Source: Fratercula arctica
Taxonomy: Eukaryota > Chordata > Aves > Charadriiformes > Alcidae
Assembly: GCA_947846985.1 (NCBI GenBank)
Contig: CANTUZ010000005.1
Location: forward strand, 53,285,389-53,349,388
Length of the DNA stretch: 64,000 nucleotides
Reading direction: 5' to 3'
This document shows, piece by piece, positions 14,001-27,100 of the stretch (position 1 is the first letter of the stretch; each line of letters starts with the position of its first letter). The notes beneath the pieces were generated by a model that was not told the DNA's origin, did not search any database, and was given only the letters and a program-made list of their open reading frames with translations. The position numbers and the translations under genes are program-made.

Positions 14001-17000
14001 AGGTATGCAGATCTTCTTCTTCATCAAGGGAATCTTCATGCAACTTGGGCAAGAAGGGCAATCCCCTCTTCACCAAGAGGTACATTGATTAGCAGATTGG
14101 TATTTTACTTCTGACTTTCCAGATATTGCCAAATTGCAGGAAAAACTATAATCCGCTCCTTAACATCTATTACGCTGAAGCAGGAAGGCAGATATTAGTG
14201 TTTCCTCAACTCCTCCAGTACTAAAATGGAACATAAGGCAAATAAAACCATACTGAAATACTTGCCATGAAAAGCTACCTACAATGAAGCTGAAAAGAGA
14301 ACTCGCATTGACTGACTGGATGAAGATTTTCCCAGGGTAATTTCTGGATAATGTGGCTAGAACTGCTCCAGCCTGAAAACTAATGGGAAATGGATACTTC
14401 CACTTCTCCCCTGTGCCAACAGTGGATCCAATAAGCAGATAGTATTTTTCAGTCTTCCAGATGACACAAGTCACCACCTTTTTCATTTCAAAGAAGAGAA
14501 CACCCAATGTGCTCAAAAAGCACGATGTAACAGTTAGCAACTATGTGAAACGGCATTAGAAAGGGCTGCCAGAACAACGCCATTTTAAGAAAGTTAATAA
14601 CAAATTAGCATGGTCAGTCACAAAGAGTCACATGAAACAGAGAGTAGTAAACGTAAAGAAACACTTGGAGACCCAGCTGGCATTTAACCAGACGTATTTA
14701 CTGTCAGGAAATACCTGTGGCTACAGCTAATAGACTTCTTATGCCAGAGCTCCTAAGAGGACTTACAGACAAGGGCACACTCAACTACAAAAGTGCTGCA
14801 ACCTGAAAGTGCAGGGATGCAGTTTCAGTTCAGCCTTGAAGCTTCTCCCCTGCAAAGCATCACCATCTTGGGAATCTCCTTGTCACGGAAGGGAGAGCTG
14901 GCAGTGCACAAATTGTGCAATGGCGGACTGACACGGTTTTACACGCATACTGTATGCCAACTGCATTTTGATGACCTCAGTGAGCTTTGTCCAGCGATAA
15001 GCAGAACTCCTCCTACCTTTGCACAGGTCCATCTAACTTTATACTCAGTTGTCAAACCAAGCTAGCTAATAGTATTAGTCAAATGCCTGTTCTCTTAGAC
15101 TGAGATAGCATGGCATCTAAAGTTAGTTGCAGTACCACCCCTCCAAACTCTACCTGTCATTATGTTGGCCTCTGCATTGCTTGAGCAGTATCAACTCTCG
15201 AACACACAGATTTACCAGTAAATCCTTGAACTGCATCAGAGAAGATAATCAAGCTTCCTGCCTGTCTGCCTCCTTTCAAAGACCAAATCTTTTGCAACAG
15301 GAACTAAGAACTCAGAAGTGCTGAAGCAATACATAGCGAATCAAATCCATGCATACATCTACGCTTCTGCCCACCTAGTGATAAATCCATCTAGAAAATG
15401 GAGCCTCGCCTAGCTTTAAACTCCTCACCTCAGGTACTAAGAGCTATTTTATTGTGGCAGTGCACAGCTTAGTGCAGACTGCAGGGCTCAACTGAGGATG
15501 TAGACAGCTTCTGGGTTTTGCAGCCAAACTTTTTTTTTCAGTCTCAGAATCCCCTGAACTGGCTTGTTTAAAGCTATCTCACTGGCATCTTCTTGTACTA
15601 CAGTCAAAGCTAGACTGAACAGTAGGCCCATTCTGACTGGAAAAGAAAAACAGGATGAGAAGGGCAGAGCAGGGCTAAGAAGAGAAGGGATCTTTTTGTT
15701 CCAGCATAGGCAAGGCTGTCAAGGCAAGTGGGGAAAAATCTGGTCCACAACACACCTGTACTGGAAAGCCAACAAAATCAGGTTGCTCTTACATATATCC
15801 ATCTAGGAGGAGAGCAGCTCTCAGAAATAAAAGGTTTAAGCCAGATGCGAGCAAGCTTTGATTTATTCTCAGGCTTCCTTTAGGCTCCTGTCTTATGGTT
15901 CATCGTGACCCAACATGAAGTTACTGTTCAATATATGTTTTAATTTTTAACTTAAGTACACCAAGGCTAGTAAGACCTGCATACATATTTTATAGAGAGC
16001 TTTCTCTCAGAATTGTGACAACTACCAATGTTCCTTTATTAAAACTGTTACCTCCCACGTTGTGGTTAATCAAATAATTAAAGGTTTCTGGGGCTTTTGT
16101 AAGGCAAGATGAGTTTTATGTAGGGACGGCATATATTTTCCCCCTATTTGAACAATACACAATCACAACGTACGTTAAGACACCCAGAAAATTGTTTCAT
16201 TAGTGGTTTTAGACTTATGCGCTATCAAACAGATTTAGGGATCAAATGATTCTTCTCTATTATTGCAGATAAACTGTCTGAATCACCAATATTGGTTTAC
16301 CAGTATTAAGGCAAATGGCATACTATTACCAGCTACCAAGCAAGGTTAAAGAGACATTACAGGGATTTGGGCCGAGAATATAAATCTAGCTGTATTTACC
16401 TATCTATATATCTCACTGTATCTTATCCAGAGAGAGAGAGAGGGATCTTCAGATTAAATATATTTACGTCACATATAAGCCTTCCCAATACCTCCCTGTT
16501 CTATTTGGACAGGGAGAATTCAGATTCAATAAATGCAACATATCTGGTAACCTAACCTACAATGTGTGTAACTATTGACAGCAATTGTCTTTTTGTTTTT
16601 GAAAGAGGAAAGCAAAAGAACAGAAAATATGACAAAAGGTGAACAGGTCTGGTCCCTCAAGCTCACATCAGAATTTTGAGTGCCTATCCTATCTTAACCT
16701 ACAGTAAACAGACTTTCTGAAAGTGCCTGGCAATTGCCCTCTGAGAATCTGATCCCTTCATGACTTCTCTTAGTTTTAGGTATCTGCCATAGCCACTTTT
16801 AACAATCTCATTGGAGCTTGCACACAGCTACCTGAGGAAAGCATACAGAAAAAGAAACTGTATTAGAAACAATCATTTACCAGAACCATTATCCACAGTT
16901 TGTCTTAACTAGACCGTAATCCCTCTAGGCAGTGCTTTTGCAAAGCATCCCACAGCATCAACCTGGAGAACTACCACAGTGCTCTGGGGATCTAGCAATG

Positions 17001-20000
17001 CAAATCAGCAATGCAATAGCAAAAATGATCCAAGAAAACAGTGTGTCTTCTTCAAGTCTCTGGAAGGTTTGCAGAGAGCTTGTAGGTCTCCTACCAAGGT
17101 GACACTCAGCATATTAAGACTACTTGGAGGCATTTATTATAACAGCATAGACACTCTGAAGAAGAAATTTTGTCGTAATCCTGTAAACACCAAGAATGAA
17201 TTAAGAGTATCCAGGGTGGGGGGATCTCCTTTCTACAAAGGGCATAGGTATTGCAAGCCAACCTAAAAAGCCCTTAGTGTCTGTTAGACTCTCACACGCT
17301 AATCAAAGCTCAGAATTGAATAATTTTAAAGAAAAAAAGGTTCCTAAAGTAGACTTGTGCATAGGCTAGAAGCTGCTGCTTCCACACCCCTCCCTCTGCC
17401 CCCTGCTCATCACCTCTCTCCAGCGTGCTACAGGTGCCCCATTTACTTTCCTAAGTCTCATCTAGATTCCTGCCTCTTACCCAAATAACAGCACTCTAGT
17501 GGCTTGCCTTGATATTCTGAGAAGGAGCTTCAGCTGCTCTTATCTCCAACATAAGCATGACGCACAAAGACCACCAATCAGTCCAGTACGGCCAGTGAGA
17601 TGAGGCTCTGCTGGGCCCCTGGCTGGTACTGCAGGTCTCCAGCACACCACAAGGGAGAATGAATGCACACCTCCACTCAGCTAAAACCAACGGGTACAGA
17701 GAGAATAGCCTGTCTGCCAAGCCAGGTTTCATCTAGAAATGCCTTTTAATCCACTAACCCTGAAACCAAATGCTGTACATCCACTGCAGCTTTCCAAGAC
17801 TTTGGCAAACAGCCCTGAAAAAACCTTTTGGGAGTTTTTATAGAGGCCAGACACCCACTGAGACATGCATGAGAAATGTGTAATACACAGATATTTTTTT
17901 TTTCACTTCTTGGATCTTTAAAAGAGACTAGACCAGGCATTTTTTTGGCAGAAATTAGAGACGTATTTAAGTCCAGAAACTTGCCATGCAAAAATGAGTT
18001 TATTCGTCTCCAGCCAGGCTTCAAGTAAGATATATAGGTGTCTGGGGCTTTTTCCTTCATGCAAAACTTCATTATACAACTTCATAATACAAAGTTAACG
18101 CAAGAAAGTTAACATGTCTGTTCACTGAGGAAACCTGATTGCAACTCTTTTTTTTCCCCTTCCATATGGGATGGCCCTAATGTTTTGGCATCGCACAAGT
18201 CAGACACCAAGTCTCCCTCAAGCTTTTCAGCTTTGAGAGCACTTGCAATTTCTTGTCTCCTACACTCACCAAGTGACCACTGCTTGTATAAGCAAGGAAC
18301 AAATTTTCCTCTTCATTTATGGAACCAGAGTCTGTCATAGAATTCATAGACATAACTGACAGCAAAAGTCTATGCCTAGAAGTTACTGTGGCCACCTATA
18401 CACGCTGTCAGATACCAATCTAAAGTTTCATCAGGCTAAAAAAACACCCATGAAAAGGTTTAGCATGACATAACTAAGTAAGAGATATTCCTAGAAATCT
18501 TTTCTTCTCAAACTCTGCATCAGCTTAGGTTCACATAACTCATCCAGTCAGTTCCTCCGTTTTGTTTGCTCCCTTTGAGATGCATCTCAAGCTTCAGCTT
18601 TTAGTTTGGGGTACTTATGAATGCTGCCGTTAAAGAGGACTGGCTGGTTAAGCCCCAAATAAAAAGCTGGCTAAAAGCAGCTCCAGTATCATCTGAAACT
18701 TGGTTTCACCTTTATTTCGCTATGCAGCTCCCTCCAAAAACTGTATTAACCACATCAATAGAAAACAGAAATTCCCTTGTAATCTGAAAAGCGCAGTTCT
18801 GCAGCCTTGTACCATATTTGAGAAGAAAAAGATGTTCAGCAGGAAATACATGGTACAAATTAAAGAAATGTGAACTGGATTGCTTCTCTCCACTCGAACA
18901 GATTCAGATGCCGATACCAATAATGGGAATTTCCTTCCCCTGCAACTGACTCTTCTGCTTGAGTTTACATCAACACAGATCAAAGAAAAATGATTTTACT
19001 ATATTTGGAAACCTCATTAGAGAGGCTTGCAATAAAATGAAAGCTTGGCTTCCAAGAAGTGGTGATCGTATTGTTTGAAAATATTCCATTTATTGACACG
19101 TGGCCAACTTCCCTGAGAAGCAACAGGATAGAGCATTTGACAGTGCTGCAGTGAATCATCTTGGTGATCTGCACAAATTACACATGATCCTGGAAATCAA
19201 ATAAATTGTCTTCAACATACAATATTTGAGTATGGTCCTACTTACAAGAAAAAAGGATCTAAATGGAAAGACAGCAAATTAATAAATGTTTTTTATTATA
19301 CAGCATACAGAATAATATTAATAGCTGATGTGAACACTGGGGGACACACACAAAAAACCCCAACCACACACCCTGGCCAAAAGCCTTACCAAAAGGTTCA
19401 GATAAAAGAACAGAGTTTTCCATTGGTCTCGATGGATGGGGCTGCAGCTTGATGAGCTGGAAATCCAACACATGGAACAAGGTACTGCTGCCAACCTTTT
19501 AATATAAAGGCAATGTAGGTCATGAAGATTCACCAAAATACACCAAAAGCTTTGAGCAGGGATGGACACAGGATTGTTATGCATAAGATCAGCCAAGGTC
19601 AGAAAGCACAAATTTGAAGCTGGAGCAGAGATTAGACCATGAGATAAAAAGTCTCCACCACTCACAATAGTTTCTGCACCTGAAAAGGGCAAAACAGTAT
19701 CTCCGAGATATTGCCGCCTTAGCTGGTGAAAATTCCCTGACCTGGTGTCCACTTCAGAGAAGCGCACCTCTCTGTGTGTGTTACGAACATATCTATTTTA
19801 TCAGGTATTTTATCTGCTTTACATTACACTGAAGTTTGCCGTTAAAGAAAGATTAAAATTCTCCCTATTTCCTCCAGTCCATTGGCTTCTTGCTTTAGGC
19901 GGTGGCATATGTGTAAGTCTGCTAGAACACACATTTTCTTGTTTCCTTCAGTGGATTGTTTACTGTGCAGTAAGAGAAAAAGAAAACAACCCACTTTTAT

Positions 20001-20510
20001 AAACCATAAAACACAACTACTGCCTGGTTTTTATCCAAGCTGATAGACAAAATGCACATCCCTCCATAAGGTAAAGTGAATGACAGAGAGAGTCATTCTT
20101 CAACGTAAATCCTGTTCACTCACAAGAAATTTAGAGCATCCTATCACTCTGAACCAATTTTTTCCAATTAGCTTCAGCCCTTCTGCAGGCACCACTTCGC
20201 CCAAAAAGATCACCTTCAGAGCTCTGTCTTCGGCCAACACTCACAATATGTGCCTTGCTGTCTCCCACACCCCTGACCCTCCATGGCACATCTTGCTACT
20301 AATCTCTCTCACACAGACACGCTGGGGTACATACACACACAAGGTGCTCTAATTAATCCTGCCCTTGTTTTTTTCATAACTTATCCTAGACAGCAGCTGT
20401 TACACCCATCATTTCCATCAGTGACTGAGCTAACACAGCAACTTTCCCAAATTTGGCCAGGACACACAGGAGCTGATACACAACCCCGAAAACACTATTA
20501 CATTTTCTAA

Positions 20511-20627
20511 CCAGACTCTGTTGTAGTCCAGATTCGGATCTGCTGGGAGGTCTGCCGTGCTGCGTAACTGGAAGAACCGGACAATTTCTCGGGCCTCCTT
20601 GGATTTTCTAGAAGCTGCCTCAACAAG
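20511..20627 (-). pseudogene. unidentified coding-like segment, possible pseudogene fragment or orphan exon
   Basis: On the minus strand (sense to ITPK1) 39 codons are open directly after a TAG whose last two bases could serve as an acceptor AG. They translate to a highly charged sequence beginning LVEAASRKSK, containing EAREIVRFFQ and ending PNLDYNRVW. The stretch is GC-richer than its surroundings and carries five CpGs within codons. Beyond the Trp codon the sequence turns AT-rich, and a weak GTTAGA donor is present. Read in the phase that would follow ITPK1 exon 2, it is not this frame, so it is unlikely to be an in-frame ITPK1 cassette exon. I do not recognise the protein family. It may be a processed-pseudogene fragment, an exon of an embedded gene, or chance. 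Confidence 0.35.
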
Positions 20628-21090
20628 CTAAATCATACCATCATACCAGAGCTGTGTTACTCATACCCTGTTCTCCCTCTCAGAAAAAAAAAGCCTAAGG
20701 CCAACAGTTCAGCTGCATCTTTAACATTCGTTTCCCTTTATGGACTTATCTAGATTCCCTGGTACCTGCCCCTCCCCATTACAACATTGGTTTGATCACA
20801 ACATGCTGATGAGTTTATAAGATAACCTAAATCCCTCTTAAAGGGAAAAATAAAAAGTTACATTTTTATTCTAATCTACCAAATTACCATTGTCGTTATC
20901 ATTGCTAAGGAGGCGGATGTATAAACAGCCGATCCAGCTTTTGAGTAGGAGCTGGAAAGGCGGACACAAAGGCAGAGCAGCAGCTAGTTGTTTTCCTCTG
21001 GGTTATTCCTGTCTGGTTCCGCCCTGAAACTCACTCTTCAATCCCAATAATTGGCAGCAACTAATTAGAAGGAAAAATGCAAGCAGTTTA

Positions 21091-21134
21091 TTAAATGTTT
21101 GATTAAATGTTGATTACATGTTTGATTAAACATG
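21091..21134. repeat. imperfect tandem/palindromic AT-rich repeat
   Basis: Three degenerate copies of a TTGATTAAATG-like unit lie in tandem. The last ends in a small palindrome in which CATGTTT and AAACATG flank GATT (21117-21134). It is most simply a local slippage repeat. Confidence 0.7.
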
Positions 21135-24100
21135 ATCACAGAACAAATCTCCCTTGGACAAGCGTACTCGTTTTCTCTTGCTCGCTTCTTTTGTTTGTAG
21201 ACATAAGAGATAAGAACTGTGGAGATGATGCTCTACAACACACTGGGATTTCAAGCCTATAGGTGACTGCACAACACAAGGCAAGGAGAAGCTGACGATT
21301 GCTCTACTGTTTCAGGTTGCTTTTCACATTGCCCATCGTTGGATGCATGCTGCTACCTCCTCATGTTCTCTCCTTAGGGCTTTGACTGGGGGGCGTCATA
21401 TGCAGGATCAGCTCAAAGATACTGCCAGAGTTACATCACAGGTTAATTGAAGATAAAATCAGCATAAAAGAAAAGGACTTGCAGAAAGGTTCCAACTTTT
21501 AAATTGCTGTCATTCTGAAATATGTACAAGGACTTGAAGAATCATTATACATGGGGGGAAAAAAAAAAATCCGCATTAAATAACAGCTTCAAGTGAACTA
21601 CATCTGCTGAGGAAAGTGATTTTTGTTCATTCCATTTCCTGCCACTTAAGAGTTATCAAGTAACAGTTAATGAAAATGACTGAACCATGTAATACTTATA
21701 GAATTTTACACACAGAGAAACATACACATTTACCTCTCAAACTCTTAGTAAAGTAAAGTAACGTAACATTTGCTCAGAATATTTCCAGGAATTCTTGTCT
21801 GTGAAGGCAAAAGAAAATACTTGACCAAGTGTCTGCTTTTACACCCTACTAGCACATCTATCTGCAACGGCAAGATTTCTTATCCCAAGAAGTCTTTTTT
21901 TCCCAGGCAGCACGTTTTCACAGCTCTGTGCACATCAGATCGCTGCAGTCAGCCCTGGTTCATGAAGAAGGAGGCTGCTCCACACCCAGCTTTGCGTAAC
22001 CCCCTTGCATGCAGTCGCTCGGCCTCGCTGACTTCACCCTGGCGCTGGGTGGGTATTATCTGCCTACTGGGACTTGCAGGGTTTCATGCTTGGTCAGCAC
22101 ACAGTCCAAGGTGCCACAGTGAGCTGCAAAATACACAGGTATCACCTTAAGGGCAGAAGCTTTTCCAATCTAGCAAAAACATTCCTCTGGAACTATGAAG
22201 TTGTGATGGTTATAAAATGATAATCAAACCCTTGCAAAAGTTGCACTCTAAGAGGCCAGATAACTGTAGTTATCTTATCTGGACTACTCCCTTACATCTC
22301 AATGAAAAAACTACATCACCCCTAATTATTTTGTCTAATTAGTTTCCAGATAAAAGTAGAAAAATTGCCAGGGTAAAAATTTTTTTTTCAAGACTAATCT
22401 GAACACCTACATTTTTTTCCTCTGTCTGAATTCTAGCATCACCATCCACAATGTGTAAAAGAAGTCTTCCTCCAGCCTGGCCTGCATGTCTCCGTACCAC
22501 CATGCCAAGGCAGATACCAGAAAAACATCACTCCTGTCCCACAGACAGCTCTCAGACCTGCGGGGCCTGCCGACCACCCTCCACAAGGCACAGCCAACCA
22601 ACAGCCCATCAACGTCAGTCCAACGGTATCAACGACAGACAGCCTTGGTTTTGCAGCTGAATCCTCTCTCAAGGCTTCAAGAGAAGACCAGTTTCAGTGT
22701 AAGGTACTAAAGCAGAAATTTTCTGAACCAACAAAAAGCACTGGCCTACATACTGGTCAGACGTAACACCTATGGTTTCGATTACTGATTTCAGATAGAG
22801 TTTAAAACAGCAGCTATGTGCCCCAGGGCACTTTTAAACCACAGACCCTACTTACAGAGGTACACTACAGCTTTATTTATACCCTTGTCTTACTTCAGGA
22901 TATTCAGTCAAAAGTGACACTGGAAAGATAACTGACCATTTCATTATGATTTTATTCCACTGTTTTCACATTGTGGTGCTCTCCTTAGAAAAATCTTTTT
23001 TCAGGAGGACTTTCCCTGGTGAAGAATAACTTCTCTACTCACATCACCAGGAAAAAAAAAAAAAAAAGCCTACAGACAAACAATTCGGAAACGAAAAGGA
23101 AAAAAAAAATCTAAAACTGCATTTTTGGCCATTTAAGGCTATGAACTGAGAAAGAATGAACAAGCCCTAATGTCAAAACAAAACAAAACTTTAATATTGT
23201 TAAAAGCAGGAAGATTTCTCTTTTTCAAGTATTTGTCCGTAAAACATTTCACTGTAACTAAGGCCCTAACCCACAAAGTTTTGCATCCTACCTAACAATA
23301 AACTGCTTACAGATGCTTCTAAACGTAACCCACATGCTAAACTTGCCATTAAACTCCTCCCTTTGCCCCTACACAAGAGAGAGAACTACAGCGTTCACAA
23401 TATCAAAGATGAAGTTTCTTCCTCAAATTTTACCACTGCCTTGCTGTTAGGATTGCTCAAAATGCATTATCTAATGTCTCTGCCTACCTACAGCCACACA
23501 GTTCTTGTGCTGTAATTTAATGGCACACAGCCAAACATCAGCGGTCTTCCACCTTTCTAGTAGTGTAAGTAGGCATGGCAAGCTTATGCTGTTGAGTACC
23601 AAACACCTACACACACCAATGAATGTGGTAGGAGAACATGGGTGACAGAAGCTGTGGATGAAGCTTGCCATTACAGGAACTTCCACAGCGCTACTCTTTC
23701 TCATCTCCTTTCTGGGTTTTGCAGAGGAGCCACGTGAGCTCTTGTCTGTAAGGTGCCTCCCCTTGAGATGTCTGCTGGTCTGCTGTTCTATCAGACAGCT
23801 ACAAGATTAACACTGCAGTAATCTATCCTAGGTAAGATCCCACTAGAACCAAACAGCTTTTACTCAAACCACTTTCACAAGGCAGAACCATATGCTAAAT
23901 CCTCTGATTTTTGTCACCTCTCATTGTAGGTCCTTATCAAAACAGCCAGTCAAGCAAAGGCATTTACAGTGCCACGCTGCTTTACCTTGGATAACAGCAA
24001 TCTTTCTCTGTTGTTGTTTCCGTGACACTAAAAGCAAAATCACTGTAAATCATTTAACACTTGTACAGAGAGATTAACTGGTTTTGCCTGGAAATGAGCC

Positions 24101-27100
24101 TTACTTGGGAAGCCATTCCTCCCACATGCACACATTAGGATCATATGAAGAGTTGCATTCTATCCATCAACTCTTCCACTTGCTATATACCTTCTACATG
24201 AACATGCAACAGATGACAGTTACTTCCTAGTAATTAAGCCACAGAGAAGATTTCCAAGGTGTTCTTGAATAACTAGCTTACCAGATTTTCGAAGAACTGA
24301 CACCATGACATAATTATAGCTACGGAGAACTACTCTGAAGTAGTCAAGCTGTTCCTCTGGAAGCTCTCCTTTATGGCAGAAGTTTGTCTTTGTTCCAAAA
24401 GCCCAGATACAAAAGTGTTTTTAAAGAGCTAAAGTTAGAACTCAATTTTCAGTGTACAGGTTACATATGAAACAGGTTTCAAAACTGATAACCCCTGAGG
24501 AGGACATACTGAGTCCCATCAATGCCTCAATCGGAACACGTCCCAGGGACAGGAGGCTAGGACCATAACCTCTGCCTCTCATGCTGGCCCTCAATATTTC
24601 AGCTGATGCTCTTTACCCTCCCATGCACCTCACTTAAATACTCCTTGAAGCAGTGAGGCTTCCACTGGCTGCATCCCACAGGCTCAGCAGTTATCCTGGA
24701 CACTTCTGCATCTCACTCCAAAAGGCCCATCTATCCTACGCTCCTTTTGCGTGGAAAGAACTTCTCCTTCCATGTTCATCCTGCAGTACCCACTCCCTCC
24801 ATTTGCTGTTATTAGAAGCCTTGAACGTGACATCTGCTCATTTTGGGACCCAAAGACAGTGAGCTAAAGAGTCCTTAGTCTTCCCAGTCCTTGCCTGGGA
24901 GGGTACTGCAACTATTCCAGCTAGTCTCTCGCTCTGGTGATACAAGGTGGCAGCTGTGGTCCTGGCCTTTCTGTCCTCCACAGCAGGGTAGTCTGGGGGG
25001 AAAGAGAAAAGCAGCTGCTTGGGACCACCCTATCTTTCATACCCAAGACAACCAGCAGTGAGCTTTTGAATGCCACTGATCATTTTGGACACTGTCTACC
25101 ACAGTCAGGCACCTGTGGAGCAACACCAATCCTGAATTTCATAGTTTCTGTGTTAATGCTCAAGACAATAGTTGGATTAGCCATCCTGGGCTACTACCAT
25201 CATGAAATAGTCCATTCAGAATGGGAACGACTCCAACAGCCCTTTACCACTTACCACATACCTGACTAATGGACAAAGCAGTCACAGCTTTGCTTAACAT
25301 AATTTCTTCAACACAAGTGGGACCATACAGAAATCCTTCCAAAGGATTTCCAAAGCCAAAATAAAAAGACAACATTGAAGTCTCCCTCCTGCTGAAGAAA
25401 AAAAAAAACAAACACACACCACCTGAAAACCACACCTTAGAGACACAAGACAGAGAGAGCAGAAAGAGCAACCTCCAACAGCTCAAGAGCATGGGAAATC
25501 TATGGGACACCGTCAGTCTAAGCATAAAATAAGAATACGTGTAATAAGGATCTCCTGAAGCCATATGTATTACATCAGGGCAAGAAGCCATTACTAGTCC
25601 ACAAGTAATCCAGAAACCCATGGTAAAAATAAAAGTTTTTCTCACAGCAGAACAATTCAACAACCTGAACTTCCTTGAGAAGGAGTAGGAACTGCACCCC
25701 AATTTAAGTGCAGGTATGACCCTTGCCTTGGATCTGGAAGGGTGCTTACAGCAGCTCAGAGCATCACGCAGCCTGCTCTGATCACCACATCCATCTTCTT
25801 TCCCAGTCGTGGCTGACAGCTTTCCATTTGAAAAGCAACCAGGAGAGGAGGTACAGGGCCTTGTTGTCTAAAAAGCCTTCATTCCGTTTGGGGTATTTTT
25901 TTCTCTCCTGTGAGTGAGACCACTCCTTGAAATTTTTACATACACAGAGATTAACTGAACAGACTATGTTCTGCAGACATACCGTTTGCAGTCCTGTAGA
26001 TGAGACAGCCAACATAAACAGAGCTCACCTTAAAATACTAAGCTTCATCTAAAGAAAATTAACTGCCCTCCTTATTTTCATTTGGGAGCGTTTACATTAC
26101 ACTCGTCCGCTTTCACTGCTAGGATGTGACCTGGACAGTAGTTCACAGCTACATCCTCACCTGTAAAGGAAGACTAAAACACTGCCTGCGCTGCTTGCTG
26201 GTCACTTGAAAGAGGTATTCTGCTATTTCTCAGGCATCATTTCAGAAGACGCATCAAATGATTCTATTTTTCAGAAAATAAATATGCAGTCTTAAAATCT
26301 CGTAGGAGATCTAGGGCCTCATTTAGAGGGGAAAAAAACAGTTTCTTGGTACGATGGTGAGTAGCAGCTTCCGTTAGAAAAAACGCTGCAGAACATACCT
26401 GATGTTTTAATTTTTAAATAAGCATGACAAAACCAAGCTGCTACCCACTTCTGATACAGCCCTCAGCCAGACAATCATTCAACTCTTTCAGACGTTTATT
26501 ACAAGTAAAGTTGTGTATAATAAACACAAAGGACTAAAGACTTCCTGAAGAGTCAGTCCCAGTAAACAGCCTGCAGATGTGAAAGGAAACAAATAAATTC
26601 TCAGAAGCAATTTATCTTTTTTTAGTTCACAGCTAGATGAATAAGTTACATAGCACCTTCTTAGATAAGCTGCTATAAGAATAAGAGACTCCTACTTTTT
26701 GAGAGGTTTTTTTCCAAAGTTCCCATGTTAGGTAAAGTGTTTTATACCTAAAACAACCCTCCCATTAGCCTCAGCAGGTTTAGGCTGAGGCTCAAATTTA
26801 TTTGTAGCTTCCAGAGTTTTCACTTTCCCCGTGTTTCATCAGGTTTTGTGTGCACTTGGAGAACAGCAACTCTGTCTACAGGGCAACAAGGGCCTTCTTG
26901 GACTTCAGGCACCCACTCAAAAAGTAGAGAAAAACATAAGAAACAACCCTTATCGCTATCACTGTCTCTTCAGGACTGGATTGTTACACAGCCTCCTGGC
27001 TCCTTTTCTCTTCTTTGCTTTTCAAACTATAGCTGCATTTTCACCACGAATTAAAATGACCAAGTTAGGAAAGTCAATGCAGGAAGATGAAATCTTAGCT

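Larger units (their letters stand above)
6218..20510 (-). other. ITPK1: ITPK1 intron 2, 3' portion
   Basis: AT-rich intronic DNA with no recognised exon. Small items are a perfect 14-bp tandem duplication at 10720-10747, a T run at 10986-11001, a GC- and CpG-richer pocket at about 11640-11765 and a short AG repeat at about 16428-16442. Open frames of 106-149 codons at 6794-7647, 14160-14540 and 19318-19767 have no recognisable domain and are treated as chance. I saw no tRNA, snoRNA or interspersed repeat that I could name. Confidence 0.75.

Noticed and set aside
14160..14540. 126-codon minus-strand frame with hydrophobic stretches
   Set aside because: No family resemblance, no splice or promoter context, and typical AT-rich chance ORF composition.
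19318..19767. 149-codon minus-strand frame
   Set aside because: No recognisable motif. It lies in intron 2 out of phase with ITPK1 and without convincing splice sites.
25244..25702. 152-codon minus-strand frame
   Set aside because: No domain recognised; runs through an A-rich simple stretch encoding poly-Phe. Likely chance.
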